DNA of 64,000 nucleotides from Streptomyces sp. WMMC500 (lineage in GTDB: Bacteria > Actinomycetota > Actinomycetes > Streptomycetales > Streptomycetaceae): positions 1,798,001-1,862,000 of the forward strand of contig NZ_CP114905.1 in assembly GCF_027497195.1 (NCBI RefSeq), written 5' to 3'. A program made the position numbers and the translations under genes. The first letter of the stretch is position 1. The number at the start of each line of letters is the position of its first letter. Positions 43,119-52,093 of the stretch are shown piece by piece. The notes under the pieces were generated by a model that saw nothing but the letters and a program-made list of their open reading frames with translations, had not been told where the DNA came from and did not search any database.

Positions 43119-45446
43119 GTGCCCACCCCCTTACGGCGACTACGTGTCGCCGCGGCCGCCCTCGTCCTCACCCTGCTCGGCACCGGCCTCACCGCCGCCC
43201 AGCCGGCCACCGCCGCCGACTGGACGCCCAAGCCCCCGCCCATGACCACCCCCTGGACCGACGACGTCCCCGTCGACGCCCCGCTGCCCGAGTACCCGCG
43301 CCCCCAGCTCACCCGCCCCGACTGGGCCAACCTCAACGGCATCTGGGACTTCGCCGTCACCGGGCGCGACGCCGGGCCGCCGCAGTCCTACGACCAGCAG
43401 ATCCGCGTCCCGTTCGTCGCGGAGTCGGCCCTGTCCGGCATCCAGCGCCGCATCAGCGAGCACGACAAGCTCTGGTACCAGCGCACCTTCACCGTCCCCG
43501 CCGACTGGTCGGGCCGCCGGGTCGTGCTCAACTTCGGCGGCTCCGACTGGGAGACGACCGTCCTCGTCAACGGCCGCCAGGCCGGCCCGCCGCACCGCGG
43601 CGGCTTCGACGCCTTCAGCCGCGACATCACCGACCTGCTGACCGCCGGCACCAACACCCTCACCGTCTCGGTGTACGACCCGACCGAGGCCGGCGGGCAG
43701 GCGGTCGGCAAGCAGCGCCGCGACCACGACATCGTGCCGCACCCCGGCGGCGGCATCTTCTACACCGCCGCCTCCGGCATCTGGCAGACCGTCTGGCTGG
43801 AGCCCGTCGCGCCCGCGCACGTCACCCGGCTCGACCTGGTGCCCGACCTCGGCACCGACTCCCTCGACGTCACCGTCCACGGCGCGGGGCTCGCCGGCCA
43901 CACGGCGCGCGTCACCGTCCGCGACGGGAACACCGTCGTCGGCACCGCCACCGGACCGGCCGGCGGCGCGTTCTCCGTACCCGTGCCGGATCCGCGGCTG
44001 TGGTCGCCTGACGACCCGTTCCTCTACGACGTGACGGCCGAACTCCTCGCCGCCGACGGCACCCCCGTCGACACCGTCGGCAGCTACGCGGGCATGCGCT
44101 CCGTCGGCCTCGCCGAGGTCGACGGCGTCCAGCGGCCGGTGCTCAACGGCGAGTTCGTCTTCCAGACCGGCACCCTCGACCAGGGCTACTGGCCGGACGG
44201 CATCTACACCGCCCCGACCGACGAGGCGCTCAGGTACGACCTGGAGGCGATGAAGGACCTCGGCTTCAACATGGTCCGCAAGCACATCAAGGTCGAGCCG
44301 CAGCGCTGGTTCTACTGGGCCGACCGGCTCGGCCTGCTGGTCTGGCAGGACATGCCGTCGATGGCCACCGGCAGGACCCCGGACGCCGCGGCGCGCGTGC
44401 AGTGGGCGGCCGAGTACGACGCCGTCATCGACCAGCACCTCAGCTCCCCCTCGCTGGTGATGTGGGTGAACCAGAACGAGGGCTGGGGGCAGTACGACCA
44501 GGCCCGTATCGCCGACGAGGTCAAGGCCCGCGATCCCTCCCGGCTCGTCGACAACATGAGCGGCGTCAACTGCTGCGGCTCCGTGGACGGCGGCAACGGC
44601 GACGTCGTGGACCACCACGTCTACGTCGGCCCCGGCAACACCCCGCCGAGCGCCACCCGCGCCGCCGTCCTCGGCGAGTACGGCGGCCTCGGCTACAAGG
44701 TCCCCGGCCACGAGTGGTACCCGGGCGGCGGCTTCAGCTACGAGGACCAGCCGAGCCTGGCCGCGCTCAACGACCGCCTCGTCGGGCTGCTCGACACCCA
44801 GCGCGAGCACTCCCTGCCCGCCGGTCTCTCGGCGTCGGTCTACACCGAGACCACCGACCTGGAGAACGAGGTCAACGGGCTGCTCACGTACGACAGGCAG
44901 GTGGTGAAGGTCGACGCCGCGCGCGTCCGGGCGGCGAACGAGGCGCTGATCGCCGCCTCCCGCGACCCCGCGCCGCCGGTCACGCTGCCCGTCGGCGACC
45001 ACGTCTCGCTGCGCGTGACGACACCCGGCCACACCGACCGCTACCTGCGCCACACGGACGCCCTCGCCACCACCGAGGTCGTCACCCCGGCCAGCGGCGA
45101 CCTGCTCAAGCAGGACGCCACGTGGAAGGTCGTCGGCGGCCTGGGCAACCCGGAGTGCTACTCCTTCGAGTCCCGCAACTACCCCGGCGAGTACCTGCGC
45201 CACCGCGAGCACCGGGTGCGCCGCGAGGCGGGCGACGGGGTGCTGTTCCGCGAGGACGCCACGTTCTGTCCCGCGCCCGGCGGCGGCGGCGTGCGGCTGT
45301 CCTCGGCGAACTTCCCCGGCAGCTTCGTCCGCCACATCAACGCCGAGGTGTGGCTCGCCAAACAGGGGGCGGGCCACCCCTGGGACGACCCCGCCACGTT
45401 CACCGAGGACACCACCTGGTCGGTGGAGGCACCCTGGGCCCCCTGA
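43119..45446 (+). CDS. Secreted GH2-family glycosidase with C-terminal AbfB (CBM42-like) domain
   Basis: A 775-residue exported enzyme. The GTG at 43119 has GGAGG five bases upstream and opens the signal (VAAAALVLTLLGTGLTAAQPATA). GH2 domains follow in order: sugar-binding sandwich (WYQRTFTVPADWSGRRVVLNFGGSDW), immunoglobulin-like (about 255-345) and TIM barrel with LVMWVNQNEGWGQ (acid/base Glu) and AVLGEYGGLGY (nucleophile Glu). The last 150 residues, with RYLRHTDALATTEV and NYPGEYLRHREHRVRRE, form an AbfB beta-trefoil that usually binds arabinofuranose. Action on an arabinose-decorated polymer is therefore likely. Confidence 0.9.
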   Translation: MPTPLRRLRVAAAALVLTLLGTGLTAAQPATAADWTPKPPPMTTPWTDDVPVDAPLPEYPRPQLTRPDWANLNGIWDFAVTGRDAGPPQSYDQQIRVPFVAESALSGIQRRISEHDKLWYQRTFTVPADWSGRRVVLNFGGSDWETTVLVNGRQAGPPHRGGFDAFSRDITDLLTAGTNTLTVSVYDPTEAGGQAVGKQRRDHDIVPHPGGGIFYTAASGIWQTVWLEPVAPAHVTRLDLVPDLGTDSLDVTVHGAGLAGHTARVTVRDGNTVVGTATGPAGGAFSVPVPDPRLWSPDDPFLYDVTAELLAADGTPVDTVGSYAGMRSVGLAEVDGVQRPVLNGEFVFQTGTLDQGYWPDGIYTAPTDEALRYDLEAMKDLGFNMVRKHIKVEPQRWFYWADRLGLLVWQDMPSMATGRTPDAAARVQWAAEYDAVIDQHLSSPSLVMWVNQNEGWGQYDQARIADEVKARDPSRLVDNMSGVNCCGSVDGGNGDVVDHHVYVGPGNTPPSATRAAVLGEYGGLGYKVPGHEWYPGGGFSYEDQPSLAALNDRLVGLLDTQREHSLPAGLSASVYTETTDLENEVNGLLTYDRQVVKVDAARVRAANEALIAASRDPAPPVTLPVGDHVSLRVTTPGHTDRYLRHTDALATTEVVTPASGDLLKQDATWKVVGGLGNPECYSFESRNYPGEYLRHREHRVRREAGDGVLFREDATFCPAPGGGGVRLSSANFPGSFVRHINAEVWLAKQGAGHPWDDPATFTEDTTWSVEAPWAP

Positions 45447-45459
45447 GCCGGCGGGCGAC

Positions 45460-45490
45460 GCCGGCCGCGGGGAACGCTCCCGCGGCCGGC
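45460..45490. terminator. Bidirectional terminator between GH2 and multicopper oxidase genes
   Basis: A perfect 12-bp stem (GCCGGCCGCGGG/CCCGCGGCCGGC) with a 7-base loop between convergent genes. Confidence 0.78.
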
Positions 45491-45508
45491 GCACCGGCGG
45501 GCCGGCCG

Positions 45509-46960
45509 TCAGGCGATCTTCATCGTCGCCATCATGCCCATCGCGGAGTGGTCGAGCATGTGGCAGTGGTAGACGTACGAGCCCTTGTGGGTGTCGAACG
45601 TCGCCTGGACCCTGACCGTCTCGTTCGGCCGCAGGTTGACGGTGTCCTTCAGCCCCGCCTCGCCCGGGCCCGGCGCCTGGCCGTCCCGCTCCAGGACGCG
45701 GAACTGCACCAGGTGCATGTGGAAGTTGTGCCAGGCGATCTGGTTGAGGTTCTGGATGGTCCAGATCTCGCTGGCGCCGAAGCGGATCTGCTGGTCCACC
45801 CGGGCGGGGTCGTACAGTTTCTCGTCTATGTACGCCTGCGGGTCCGGCCGGCCGTCCTCGTCCATCCGCAGGGTGACGGTGCGCTCGGCGGTCGGCTGCG
45901 GCAGCGGGGGCAGCTCGCGGAGGACGTCCGGGACGCGGCTGCCGTCCTTGGCCGTGCGGACGACGTCGAAGCGCAGCACCTGGCCGACCAGCTCGGGGTT
46001 GCCGAAGCCGCCGGTGTTCTTCAGCACGACGCTGCTGCCGACGGCGTAGCGGGAGAAGTCGATGACGACGTCGGCGCGTTCCGCGGCGGACAGCGGGATG
46101 GCGGTGGTGCGGTGCGGGCGCGGCAGCAGCCCGCCGTCCGAGCCGATCTGGATCATCTCGCCGCCGTCTTCCAGGCGCAGTTCCATGAAGCGCTGGTTGG
46201 AGCAGTTGAGCAGGCGGATGCGGTACTTGCGGGCGGCGACCTGGACGTACGGGTACGCCTTGCCGTTGGCGATCATCGTGGAGCGCTGCCGGTCGCCCAT
46301 CGTGTAGTGCAGGCCGTTCGCGTCCACGTTGGCGTCGCGGATGGCGATCGGCAGGTCGTACTGCCCGGTGGGCAGCGGCAGGGCGGCCTCGGTCTCGTCG
46401 GTGAGGAGGTACTGGCCGGACAGCCCGCGGTAGACGTTCTCGGACTCGATGTGGTGGGCGTGGTCGTGGTACCAGAGCGAGGCGTGCGGCTGGGTGTTGG
46501 GGTAGTAGTACGTACGGTCCTCGCCCGGGGCGATGGTCTCCATCGGCTGGCCGTCGTGCTGCGGCTCCACCTCCCCGCCGTGCAGGTGCACCGACGTGGG
46601 CACGTCGAGGCGGTTGCGCTGCTGGATGACGACGGGCCGGCCGCGACGCGCCTTGATCAGCGGGCCCGGGAAGGCGCCGTTGAACGTGAGCACCTGCGAC
46701 TGGATGCCGGGGAGTATCTCCGCGGTCCCCGGTTGCATGGTCATCACGTACACGTCTATGCCGCCGCCCGTGGACACCGGCGACAGCACCGTGGGCAGCG
46801 GCATGGGCTGGGTGAAGGGCGCCGCGGCGTTCGCCGCCGGCTCCGCGCCGGCGGGTTCGGCCCCGGCCGGTGCGGTCGCGAGCGGCACCAGCGCCGCTCC
46901 GGTCATCCCCGTGCCGGCCGCGGCCACACCCGCGGCGAGCACTCTGCGCCGAGTCACCAT
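45509..46960 (-). CDS. Tat-exported multicopper oxidase (CotA/CueO-like)
   Basis: A 483-residue three-domain oxidase. The ATG at 46960 has GGAGG nine bases upstream; the Tat motif TRRRVLAAG follows. Copper ligands are all visible: SVHLHGGE and WYHDHAHH in domain 1, AWHNFHMHLVQF and YVYHCHMLDHSAMGMM at the C-terminus (type 1 with Met axial ligand). HDHAHH and the spacing resemble bilirubin oxidase/phenoxazinone synthase-type enzymes. Oxidises phenols or metals with O2 in the exported compartment; the natural substrate is unknown. Upstream lies a 585-bp gap with an AT-rich promoter-like patch. Confidence 0.92.
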   Translation of the reverse strand: MVTRRRVLAAGVAAAGTGMTGAALVPLATAPAGAEPAGAEPAANAAAPFTQPMPLPTVLSPVSTGGGIDVYVMTMQPGTAEILPGIQSQVLTFNGAFPGPLIKARRGRPVVIQQRNRLDVPTSVHLHGGEVEPQHDGQPMETIAPGEDRTYYYPNTQPHASLWYHDHAHHIESENVYRGLSGQYLLTDETEAALPLPTGQYDLPIAIRDANVDANGLHYTMGDRQRSTMIANGKAYPYVQVAARKYRIRLLNCSNQRFMELRLEDGGEMIQIGSDGGLLPRPHRTTAIPLSAAERADVVIDFSRYAVGSSVVLKNTGGFGNPELVGQVLRFDVVRTAKDGSRVPDVLRELPPLPQPTAERTVTLRMDEDGRPDPQAYIDEKLYDPARVDQQIRFGASEIWTIQNLNQIAWHNFHMHLVQFRVLERDGQAPGPGEAGLKDTVNLRPNETVRVQATFDTHKGSYVYHCHMLDHSAMGMMATMKIA

Positions 46961-47546
46961 GAAAGTCGCCTCCATCGAACTACTGAGAAAACGTGTACGC
47001 CCCCGACCGCCCGTGCCACTGCCCTGTGGCGGGGGATCGGGGATGAGGGTCGTGGCGTCCGGCCGGTCCCGAGGCCGTGTCACCCGGGCCGTGGAACGTC
47101 CGTGCGGTCACCGGTGCGGACCGGAACCGGGAGCCGTTGGCCCCGGCCCGCAGCGGGTTCAGCGGGATCCGTAGCGGATCTACCTGGAGGTGTGAGCGAC
47201 TCGCACCTCGCGTCCGCAGTATGGAACGCCGCACTTGGGGACGACTTGATTTTCTGTACAAGGGATGGCGACAAAGCCCGAAGCGGACTGATTTATTCTT
47301 CAACGACATGAAGGTGCGGGGCTCCCGGCCGCGGCCGGGAGCGCGTCCGGGAGTCCGCGACCGGGTGACGGTGTCCGGCGGCCGACGGCGTCCTGTGCGC
47401 AGGTGAGCGGCCGGGTGAACGGCGCGGGACGCGCGGTCGTCCGCGGGCCGGGCCTCGGCGGGGGCTTGCATCTGCTCGGCATGCGCCGCTCACTTCTTGA
47501 TGCTCCCCGCCCGCGTAGCGCTTGGGTCGGGCGGGGCGGCGGTGGG
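46961..47546. other. Gene-free interval with AT-rich patch and 22-bp palindrome
   Basis: No gene is supported in either strand. About 47236-47310 is unusually AT-rich and contains CTTGATTTTCTGTACAAG (47244-47261), a probable promoter or operator region for the multicopper oxidase. GCTCCCGGCCGCGGCCGGGAGC at 47321-47342 is a perfect 22-bp palindrome. A terminator-like hairpin for the LysR gene lies at the right end. Confidence 0.5.
47505..47536 (-). terminator. Terminator after lysR
   Basis: A 9-bp stem (CCCCGCCCG/CGGGCGGGG) with a 14-base loop, 11 bp beyond the stop at 47547. Confidence 0.55.
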
Positions 47547-48476
47547 TCAGGCGCCCGCCGCGGCCCCGTCCCCGGTCCCGTCGGCGGTCCAGCCCTCGGC
47601 GGCGGCGAGGGTGCGGGCCGTGCGGACCAGCGCCGCGAGGGCCGGCGCGTCCTTCCCGCCGCGGTGGATCAGTTGCAGGGACACGGGCGGCAGCGGGTCG
47701 GTGACCGTCAACCGGGCGGCGCCGGGCAGCAGGTGCTCGGCGACGGAGCGGGGCAGCAGCATGAAGCCGTCGGCGAGGACGCCGAAGTGGTTGCGCAGCC
47801 CGGGGACGGGATTGTGCCAGACGGGGAAGTCCTCGCCGGTGCTGCGGACGGCGGCCAGGACCGCGTCGTGGTAGCCGGGCGCCAGGTCGCGGGCGAGGAA
47901 GCGGAAGGTCTCCCCGCGCAGGTCGCGCAGGGCCACCGCGCCGCGGCCGGCGTGCCGGTGGCCGGCGTGCACCACGGCCGCGTACGGCTCGGTGCGCAGC
48001 GTCAGCGCCCGGCAGTCCGGCGGGGTCGGCAGGTGGCGGCCGAGCGCGGCGTCGAGGCCGCCGGTGCGCAGGCCGTCGACGAGTTCGGGGTCCCATGCCT
48101 CGACCACCTCCACGGTGACCTCCGGGTACGCCTCAGCGAGGGCGGCGAGGAGCAGGGGCGTCTCGGCGTGGGCGGTGGTCGGTCCGTAGCCGACACGCAC
48201 GGTGCCGGTGGCGGCGCGCGCGGCGCGGCGGGTGACGGCGACGGTGCGCTCCGCCGCGGCCAGGGTCTCCCGCGCGGCGTCGACGAACGCGCGCCCGGCG
48301 TTCGTGAGCCGGGTCGGCCGGCGCTCGAAGAGGGCGACCCCCAACTCGCCCTCCAACTGGCGGATCTGCCGGCTGAGCGGGGGCTGGGCGATGTGCAGCC
48401 GCTCGGCGGCGGCCTGGAACCCGCCGGTCTCGGCGACGGCGATGACGTAGCGCATCAGGCGCAGGTCCAGCGACAT
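47547..48476 (-). CDS. LysR-family transcriptional regulator
   Basis: A 309-residue regulator. MSLDLRLMRYVIAVAETGGFQAAAERLHIAQPPLSRQIRQLEGELG is the canonical N-terminal helix-turn-helix. The effector domain (TGTVRVGYGPTTAHAETPLLLAAL, GLDAALGRHLP, EPYAAVVHAGHRHAGRGAVALRDL) is full length. It is divergent from the Tat-exported aldo/keto reductase with 102 bp between starts, the classical arrangement for a LysR activator and its target. Confidence 0.92.
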   Translation of the reverse strand: MSLDLRLMRYVIAVAETGGFQAAAERLHIAQPPLSRQIRQLEGELGVALFERRPTRLTNAGRAFVDAARETLAAAERTVAVTRRAARAATGTVRVGYGPTTAHAETPLLLAALAEAYPEVTVEVVEAWDPELVDGLRTGGLDAALGRHLPTPPDCRALTLRTEPYAAVVHAGHRHAGRGAVALRDLRGETFRFLARDLAPGYHDAVLAAVRSTGEDFPVWHNPVPGLRNHFGVLADGFMLLPRSVAEHLLPGAARLTVTDPLPPVSLQLIHRGGKDAPALAALVRTARTLAAAEGWTADGTGDGAAAGA

Positions 48477-48578
48477 ACCTTCACGGTATATCCGCAGACC
48501 AAACCGGTCTGTGCATTCTCCCAAGGGCCCGACTTACGCTCCGAGCGGCAAGTGCACCGCAAGCGAGGGGAGTTGGTC

Positions 48579-49730
48579 ATGACGACCGGCGACAGCAGAA
48601 CGACCGCGACCACCGCGGCCACCGCAGCCGCCGCGGCCACCGGCGCGACCCGGCGCCGCGCGCTCAGGATCACCGGCGGTCTGGCCGCCGCCGCGGCGGC
48701 CGGGGCGGCGACCGCCGCCGGCGCGTCGCCCGCCGGGGCGCGCGGGCGGCCCGGCGCCCCCGGACCGCGGGAGCTGATCACCCGGGAGGTGCCCGGCACC
48801 GGGGAGCGGCTGCCGGCCGTCGGGCTGGGCACGTTCACCACCTTCGACACCCTCCCGGGCGCGCCCACCGGCCACCTCACCGAAGTCGTCCGGCGGTTCC
48901 ACGCGGCGGGCGGCCGGGTGCTGGACACCTCCCCGCTCTACGGCGCCGCCGAGGCGAACACCGGCGCCGCGCTGGCAGGGTTCCAGGACCGGATGTTCGT
49001 GGCCGACAAGATCTGGTCCACCGGCGACTTCCTGTGGGACGAGGCGCACGCGCTGGCCAGCCTGGAGCGTTCCATGGAACGCCTCGCGCGCGGCCGGCCG
49101 CTGGACGTGGTTCAGGTGCACAGCCTGGTGAACGTGGACTGCGTCCTGCCGATGCTGCACGCGTGGAAGGCCGAGGGCCGCATCCGCGCCATCGGTGTCA
49201 CCCACCACGAGCCGGCGTACTTCGACGTGCTGGCCGACTGGATCGAGCGCGGCGACGTCGACTTCGTCCAGGTGCACTACTCCGTACGCACCCGTGCCGC
49301 GGAGCAGCGCGTGCTGCCGGCGGCGGCGGACAACGGCGTCGCGGTGCTGGTGAACATGCCGCTGGAGAAGGGACGGCTGCACCACGTGGTGGGCGGACGC
49401 GAGGTGCCGGGCCTCGCGGCGGAGTTCGGCGCGGCCAACTGGGCGCAGTTCTTCCTCAAGTGGGTCCTCGGACACCCCGCCGTCACCGCCGTGCTGCCGG
49501 CCACCTCCGACCCGGACCACCTGACGGAGAACGTCGGCGCGATGCGCGGCGAGCTGCCCGACCGCGCGACCCGGCGGCGGATGGTGCGGTACATGGAGAA
49601 CGTACCGGGCTTCGACGCGCTGCCGACCTCGCCCTGGTACCCGGGCAGGTCCTACCCGGGCCTCGTCACCCGCGCACAGGCGCAGATCCGCGCACGCAGC
49701 CCCTGGTGGCCACCGTCGCCCACGACCTGA
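48579..49730 (+). CDS. Tat-exported aldo/keto reductase with frameshifted C-terminal tail
   Basis: A 383-residue protein with GAGGGGAG before the ATG. TRRRALRITGGLAAAAAAG is a Tat signal. The AKR barrel shows GLGTFTTFD, DTSPLYGAAEANTGAAL (Asp and catalytic Tyr), VADKIWST (Lys) and VVQVHSLVN (His). The C-terminus LVTRAQAQIRARSPWWPPSPTT is odd: an 88-bp downstream copy of this region has one extra base, which would give RGRKPLVAT instead, so a 1-base deletion probably altered the tail. Likely controlled by the divergent LysR. Confidence 0.88.
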   Translation: MTTGDSRTTATTAATAAAAATGATRRRALRITGGLAAAAAAGAATAAGASPAGARGRPGAPGPRELITREVPGTGERLPAVGLGTFTTFDTLPGAPTGHLTEVVRRFHAAGGRVLDTSPLYGAAEANTGAALAGFQDRMFVADKIWSTGDFLWDEAHALASLERSMERLARGRPLDVVQVHSLVNVDCVLPMLHAWKAEGRIRAIGVTHHEPAYFDVLADWIERGDVDFVQVHYSVRTRAAEQRVLPAAADNGVAVLVNMPLEKGRLHHVVGGREVPGLAAEFGAANWAQFFLKWVLGHPAVTAVLPATSDPDHLTENVGAMRGELPDRATRRRMVRYMENVPGFDALPTSPWYPGRSYPGLVTRAQAQIRARSPWWPPSPTT

Positions 49731-49898
49731 CCCCGGCACACGGAGGACCGGTGGACGGGCGGGTGGCCGGTCGACGTGGGGAGGGGGCGGGCATCTGACA
49801 CCCCCTCATGTCCTGCCCCGACCTCGTCACCCCCGCACAGGCGCAGATCCGCGGACGCAAGCCCCTGGTGGCCACCGGCGCCGACGACCTGACGCCGG
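49649..49898 (+). repeat. Direct duplication of the aldo/keto reductase 3' end
   Basis: Copy A at 49649-49736 spans the end and stop codon of the reductase gene; copy B at 49810-49898 lies 161 bp downstream in non-coding sequence. Long identical blocks include GCACAGGCGCAGATCCGC and CCCCTGGTGGCCACCG. Copy B has one additional A in GACGCAAGCCCC. Confidence 0.85.
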
Positions 49899-49984
49899 TA
49901 CTCCGAGGACCCGGCCGGGACCCGTCCCAGTCGCGGGGCGGTACCGTGCGGGCGGGTCGTCGGCGGCGTGGGAGGGCGGGCATC

Positions 49985-50659
49985 GTGGGGCGTGTGCGGC
50001 GGGGCGTGGCCGGGGTCGTGCTGCTGGCCGTCGCCGGGCTGGCCGGGCCGGCCGCGTGCAGCGCGGGCGGCGGCGACGGGGACGCGAAGGGGCCGAGCCC
50101 GACGTCCTCGTACGACCCGCTGCCGCGTACGCCCCCGCCGCCGCCGCGCCAGGTGGTACGGAGCAGCGAGGAAGTCTGCGACTTCGCGGAGCCGTTCGAG
50201 GCCGGCAAGGTGAAGGCGTACCTGCCCGAAGGCCCCGCCTACGCCGGCCCCGGGCCGCACCCCGCCGTGCTGTTCAAGGACGAGATCCCCGGCGCGGACA
50301 GCGAGCCGCCGTATCTGCCCGACGGCTGGGATCCGGCGTTCGACAAGCACGACACCCGGTTGGTGGTCTGCCAGTACGACGACTGGGAGCACCCGAGCCG
50401 GACCGTCGGCACCTGCACCTACCTCGGCGGCGCGAACAACACGGGCGACGGCGAGGTCGACGTCCAGAGCGCGCGCTACGTCTACCGGGTCTTCGAGGCC
50501 CGCACCGGCGAGCTCGTGACGACGTTCGCCCTCGACGGCACGACGAGCCCCGAGCAGACGTGCCCCGACGAGACCCTCTACCTGTCCTCTCACTTCCAGT
50601 TGGTCACGAGTAAGGCCCTCGCCGACAAGCTCCGTCCCCTGGTGACGGGCCGGCGATGA
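49985..50659 (+). CDS. Putative lipoprotein
   Basis: A 224-residue exported protein. The GTG at 49985 is preferred (GGGAGGG upstream, then VRRGVAGVVLLAVAGLAGPAAC with a lipobox Cys). The frame is open back to 49808, but that part is the duplicated reductase tail. After a Pro-rich linker the mature domain contains SSEEVCDFAEPFEAG, VVCQYDDWE, GTCTYLGG and QTCPDETLYL; four Cys may form two disulfides. No family recognised. Convergent with the amidase gene. Confidence 0.7.
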   Translation: MGRVRRGVAGVVLLAVAGLAGPAACSAGGGDGDAKGPSPTSSYDPLPRTPPPPPRQVVRSSEEVCDFAEPFEAGKVKAYLPEGPAYAGPGPHPAVLFKDEIPGADSEPPYLPDGWDPAFDKHDTRLVVCQYDDWEHPSRTVGTCTYLGGANNTGDGEVDVQSARYVYRVFEARTGELVTTFALDGTTSPEQTCPDETLYLSSHFQLVTSKALADKLRPLVTGRR

Positions 50660-50664
50660 ACGCC

Positions 50665-50708
50665 GGCGACCGCCGCGCCGCCCGCGAGGGGCGTACGCGG
50701 CGGTCGCC
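50665..50708. terminator. Bidirectional hairpin between lipoprotein and amidase genes
   Basis: A 13-bp perfect stem (GGCGACCGCCGCG and its complement) with an 18-base loop, between convergent genes. Confidence 0.65.
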
Positions 50709-50750
50709 GTGTCGTTCGGACACGGGATTCCGTGAACCCCGCGCGGGCCG

Positions 50751-51866
50751 TCAGGACAGCAACTGCTTCCACACCGTCGGGTTCAGCTCCCGGCCCGACG
50801 GCGCGCGCCGCCCGCGGCCGCGCAGCGTGTCCACGGCCTTGGCGACCTCGCCGGTCCCGGCGCGCCCGCGCGGGGTGATGAGCGGCCAGATGTCCGAGCC
50901 CAGGTAGCCGGTCTCGTCGGCGCGCTTGTGGTACTCCGCCGAGCAGGAGTGCCGCTCGACGCCGCCCACCTCGGCGAGCTTGGCCACGGCCCGCTTCGTG
51001 GCCGGGCCGAAGAGCCCGTCTGCCGGCAGCCCGGTGAACCCGCGGGCACGCAGCAGGTGCTGCGCCGCGCGCACCACGGGACCGCTGTCGCCGGGCCGCA
51101 GCAGCGGCCAGACGGCGGGCCGCGCCGGCGTCGGGGCGCCGAGCACCCCGGCCACCGCCTCGCGCAGCTCCGGCAGGCGGCCGTAGAGCACCTCACCGGG
51201 GCACTCGGTGGAGTTGAAGTCGCGGTGGCCCATGATGTTCTCGACCGGCCGCCCGTACTGGCCGGCGATCCAGGCGACCATCGCGACGAGCGAGTCCCAC
51301 AGCGCGGCGGGCACGTCGACGTCGGTGTAGAGGCCCTCGTTCTCGATGCCGATGACCTCGCTGTTGTGGCCGCCGACGTTGGCGCCCTGCACGTGCTGGG
51401 TGCCGCCGCGCACGACGTCCAGGCTCTCGTGCCGGCCTTCGAGGTGGTATCCGCCGCGGCTGATGGTGAACTGCTGGCCGGTGTCGCCCCAGCCCTGGCC
51501 GTCCATGTGGAAGTTCTGGATGGACCGGCAGATTTCCATTGCGTGTTCGAGCGAGTAATCCTCGCTGTTGCCCGGTTCCGCGGTGTGGTGGACGACGATG
51601 TACGTGGGCACGTGGTCGAGGACGACGATGTCGATTTCCGGGGGCCGTGCACCCCATTCCGCGGTGGTGTAGATGCGCGGCTCCGGCGCCGCGAGCGAGC
51701 GGGCGCCGCGCGCCGCGGCGGGGGCCCCGGCGGGCGCGGACATGGTCGCCGACCTGGGCGCGGCCTGTGCGAGACCCGCCGCGCCGAGCCCGAGCGCGCC
51801 GGCCGCGGAGGCGGTCAGTCCGCCGCGCAGCAGGGCGCGGCGGTCGAAACCCGGATGTGCTGCCAT
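50751..51866 (-). CDS. Tat-exported N-acetylmuramoyl-L-alanine amidase (PGRP/amidase_2 type) with peptidoglycan-binding domain
   Basis: A 371-residue enzyme cleaving peptide from glycan in peptidoglycan. DRRALLRGGLTASAAGALG is the Tat signal. YIVVHHTAEPGNS gives the first zinc His, GYHLEGRHES and VIGIENEGLY the core, and IMGHRDFNSTECPG the last His and Cys ligands. After about residue 250, LLRPGDSGPVVRAAQHLLRARGF is a peptidoglycan-binding helical repeat, followed by a short Cys-containing C-terminal region. GGAGACC precedes the ATG at 51866. Confidence 0.92.
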   Translation of the reverse strand: MAAHPGFDRRALLRGGLTASAAGALGLGAAGLAQAAPRSATMSAPAGAPAAARGARSLAAPEPRIYTTAEWGARPPEIDIVVLDHVPTYIVVHHTAEPGNSEDYSLEHAMEICRSIQNFHMDGQGWGDTGQQFTISRGGYHLEGRHESLDVVRGGTQHVQGANVGGHNSEVIGIENEGLYTDVDVPAALWDSLVAMVAWIAGQYGRPVENIMGHRDFNSTECPGEVLYGRLPELREAVAGVLGAPTPARPAVWPLLRPGDSGPVVRAAQHLLRARGFTGLPADGLFGPATKRAVAKLAEVGGVERHSCSAEYHKRADETGYLGSDIWPLITPRGRAGTGEVAKAVDTLRGRGRRAPSGRELNPTVWKQLLS

Positions 51867-52093
51867 CCTGGTCTCCTTCTCCAGTGGGGGGTGGATGTGG
51901 GGAAATCATACGGGGTCGAGACATGCACACGACAACCCCTGAGTAACAACGGCCCGTATTTCACGGGTAATTGGGGTCAACTCCCGCGCCAATGGGCCGA
52001 CCAATGAAAACGACGATACGCGAATAGCGAATAAGCCCGTCGCCGCCTCGCCGGGCGCGGGGTAGCCTCTCGCACGACTGTCGAGGAGGTCCT

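Noticed and set aside
44402..47311. 969-codon + strand ORF
   Set aside because: Shadow of GH2 and the multicopper oxidase in a GC-rich frame; Arg/Gly/Pro-rich, no domain, covers two well supported genes.
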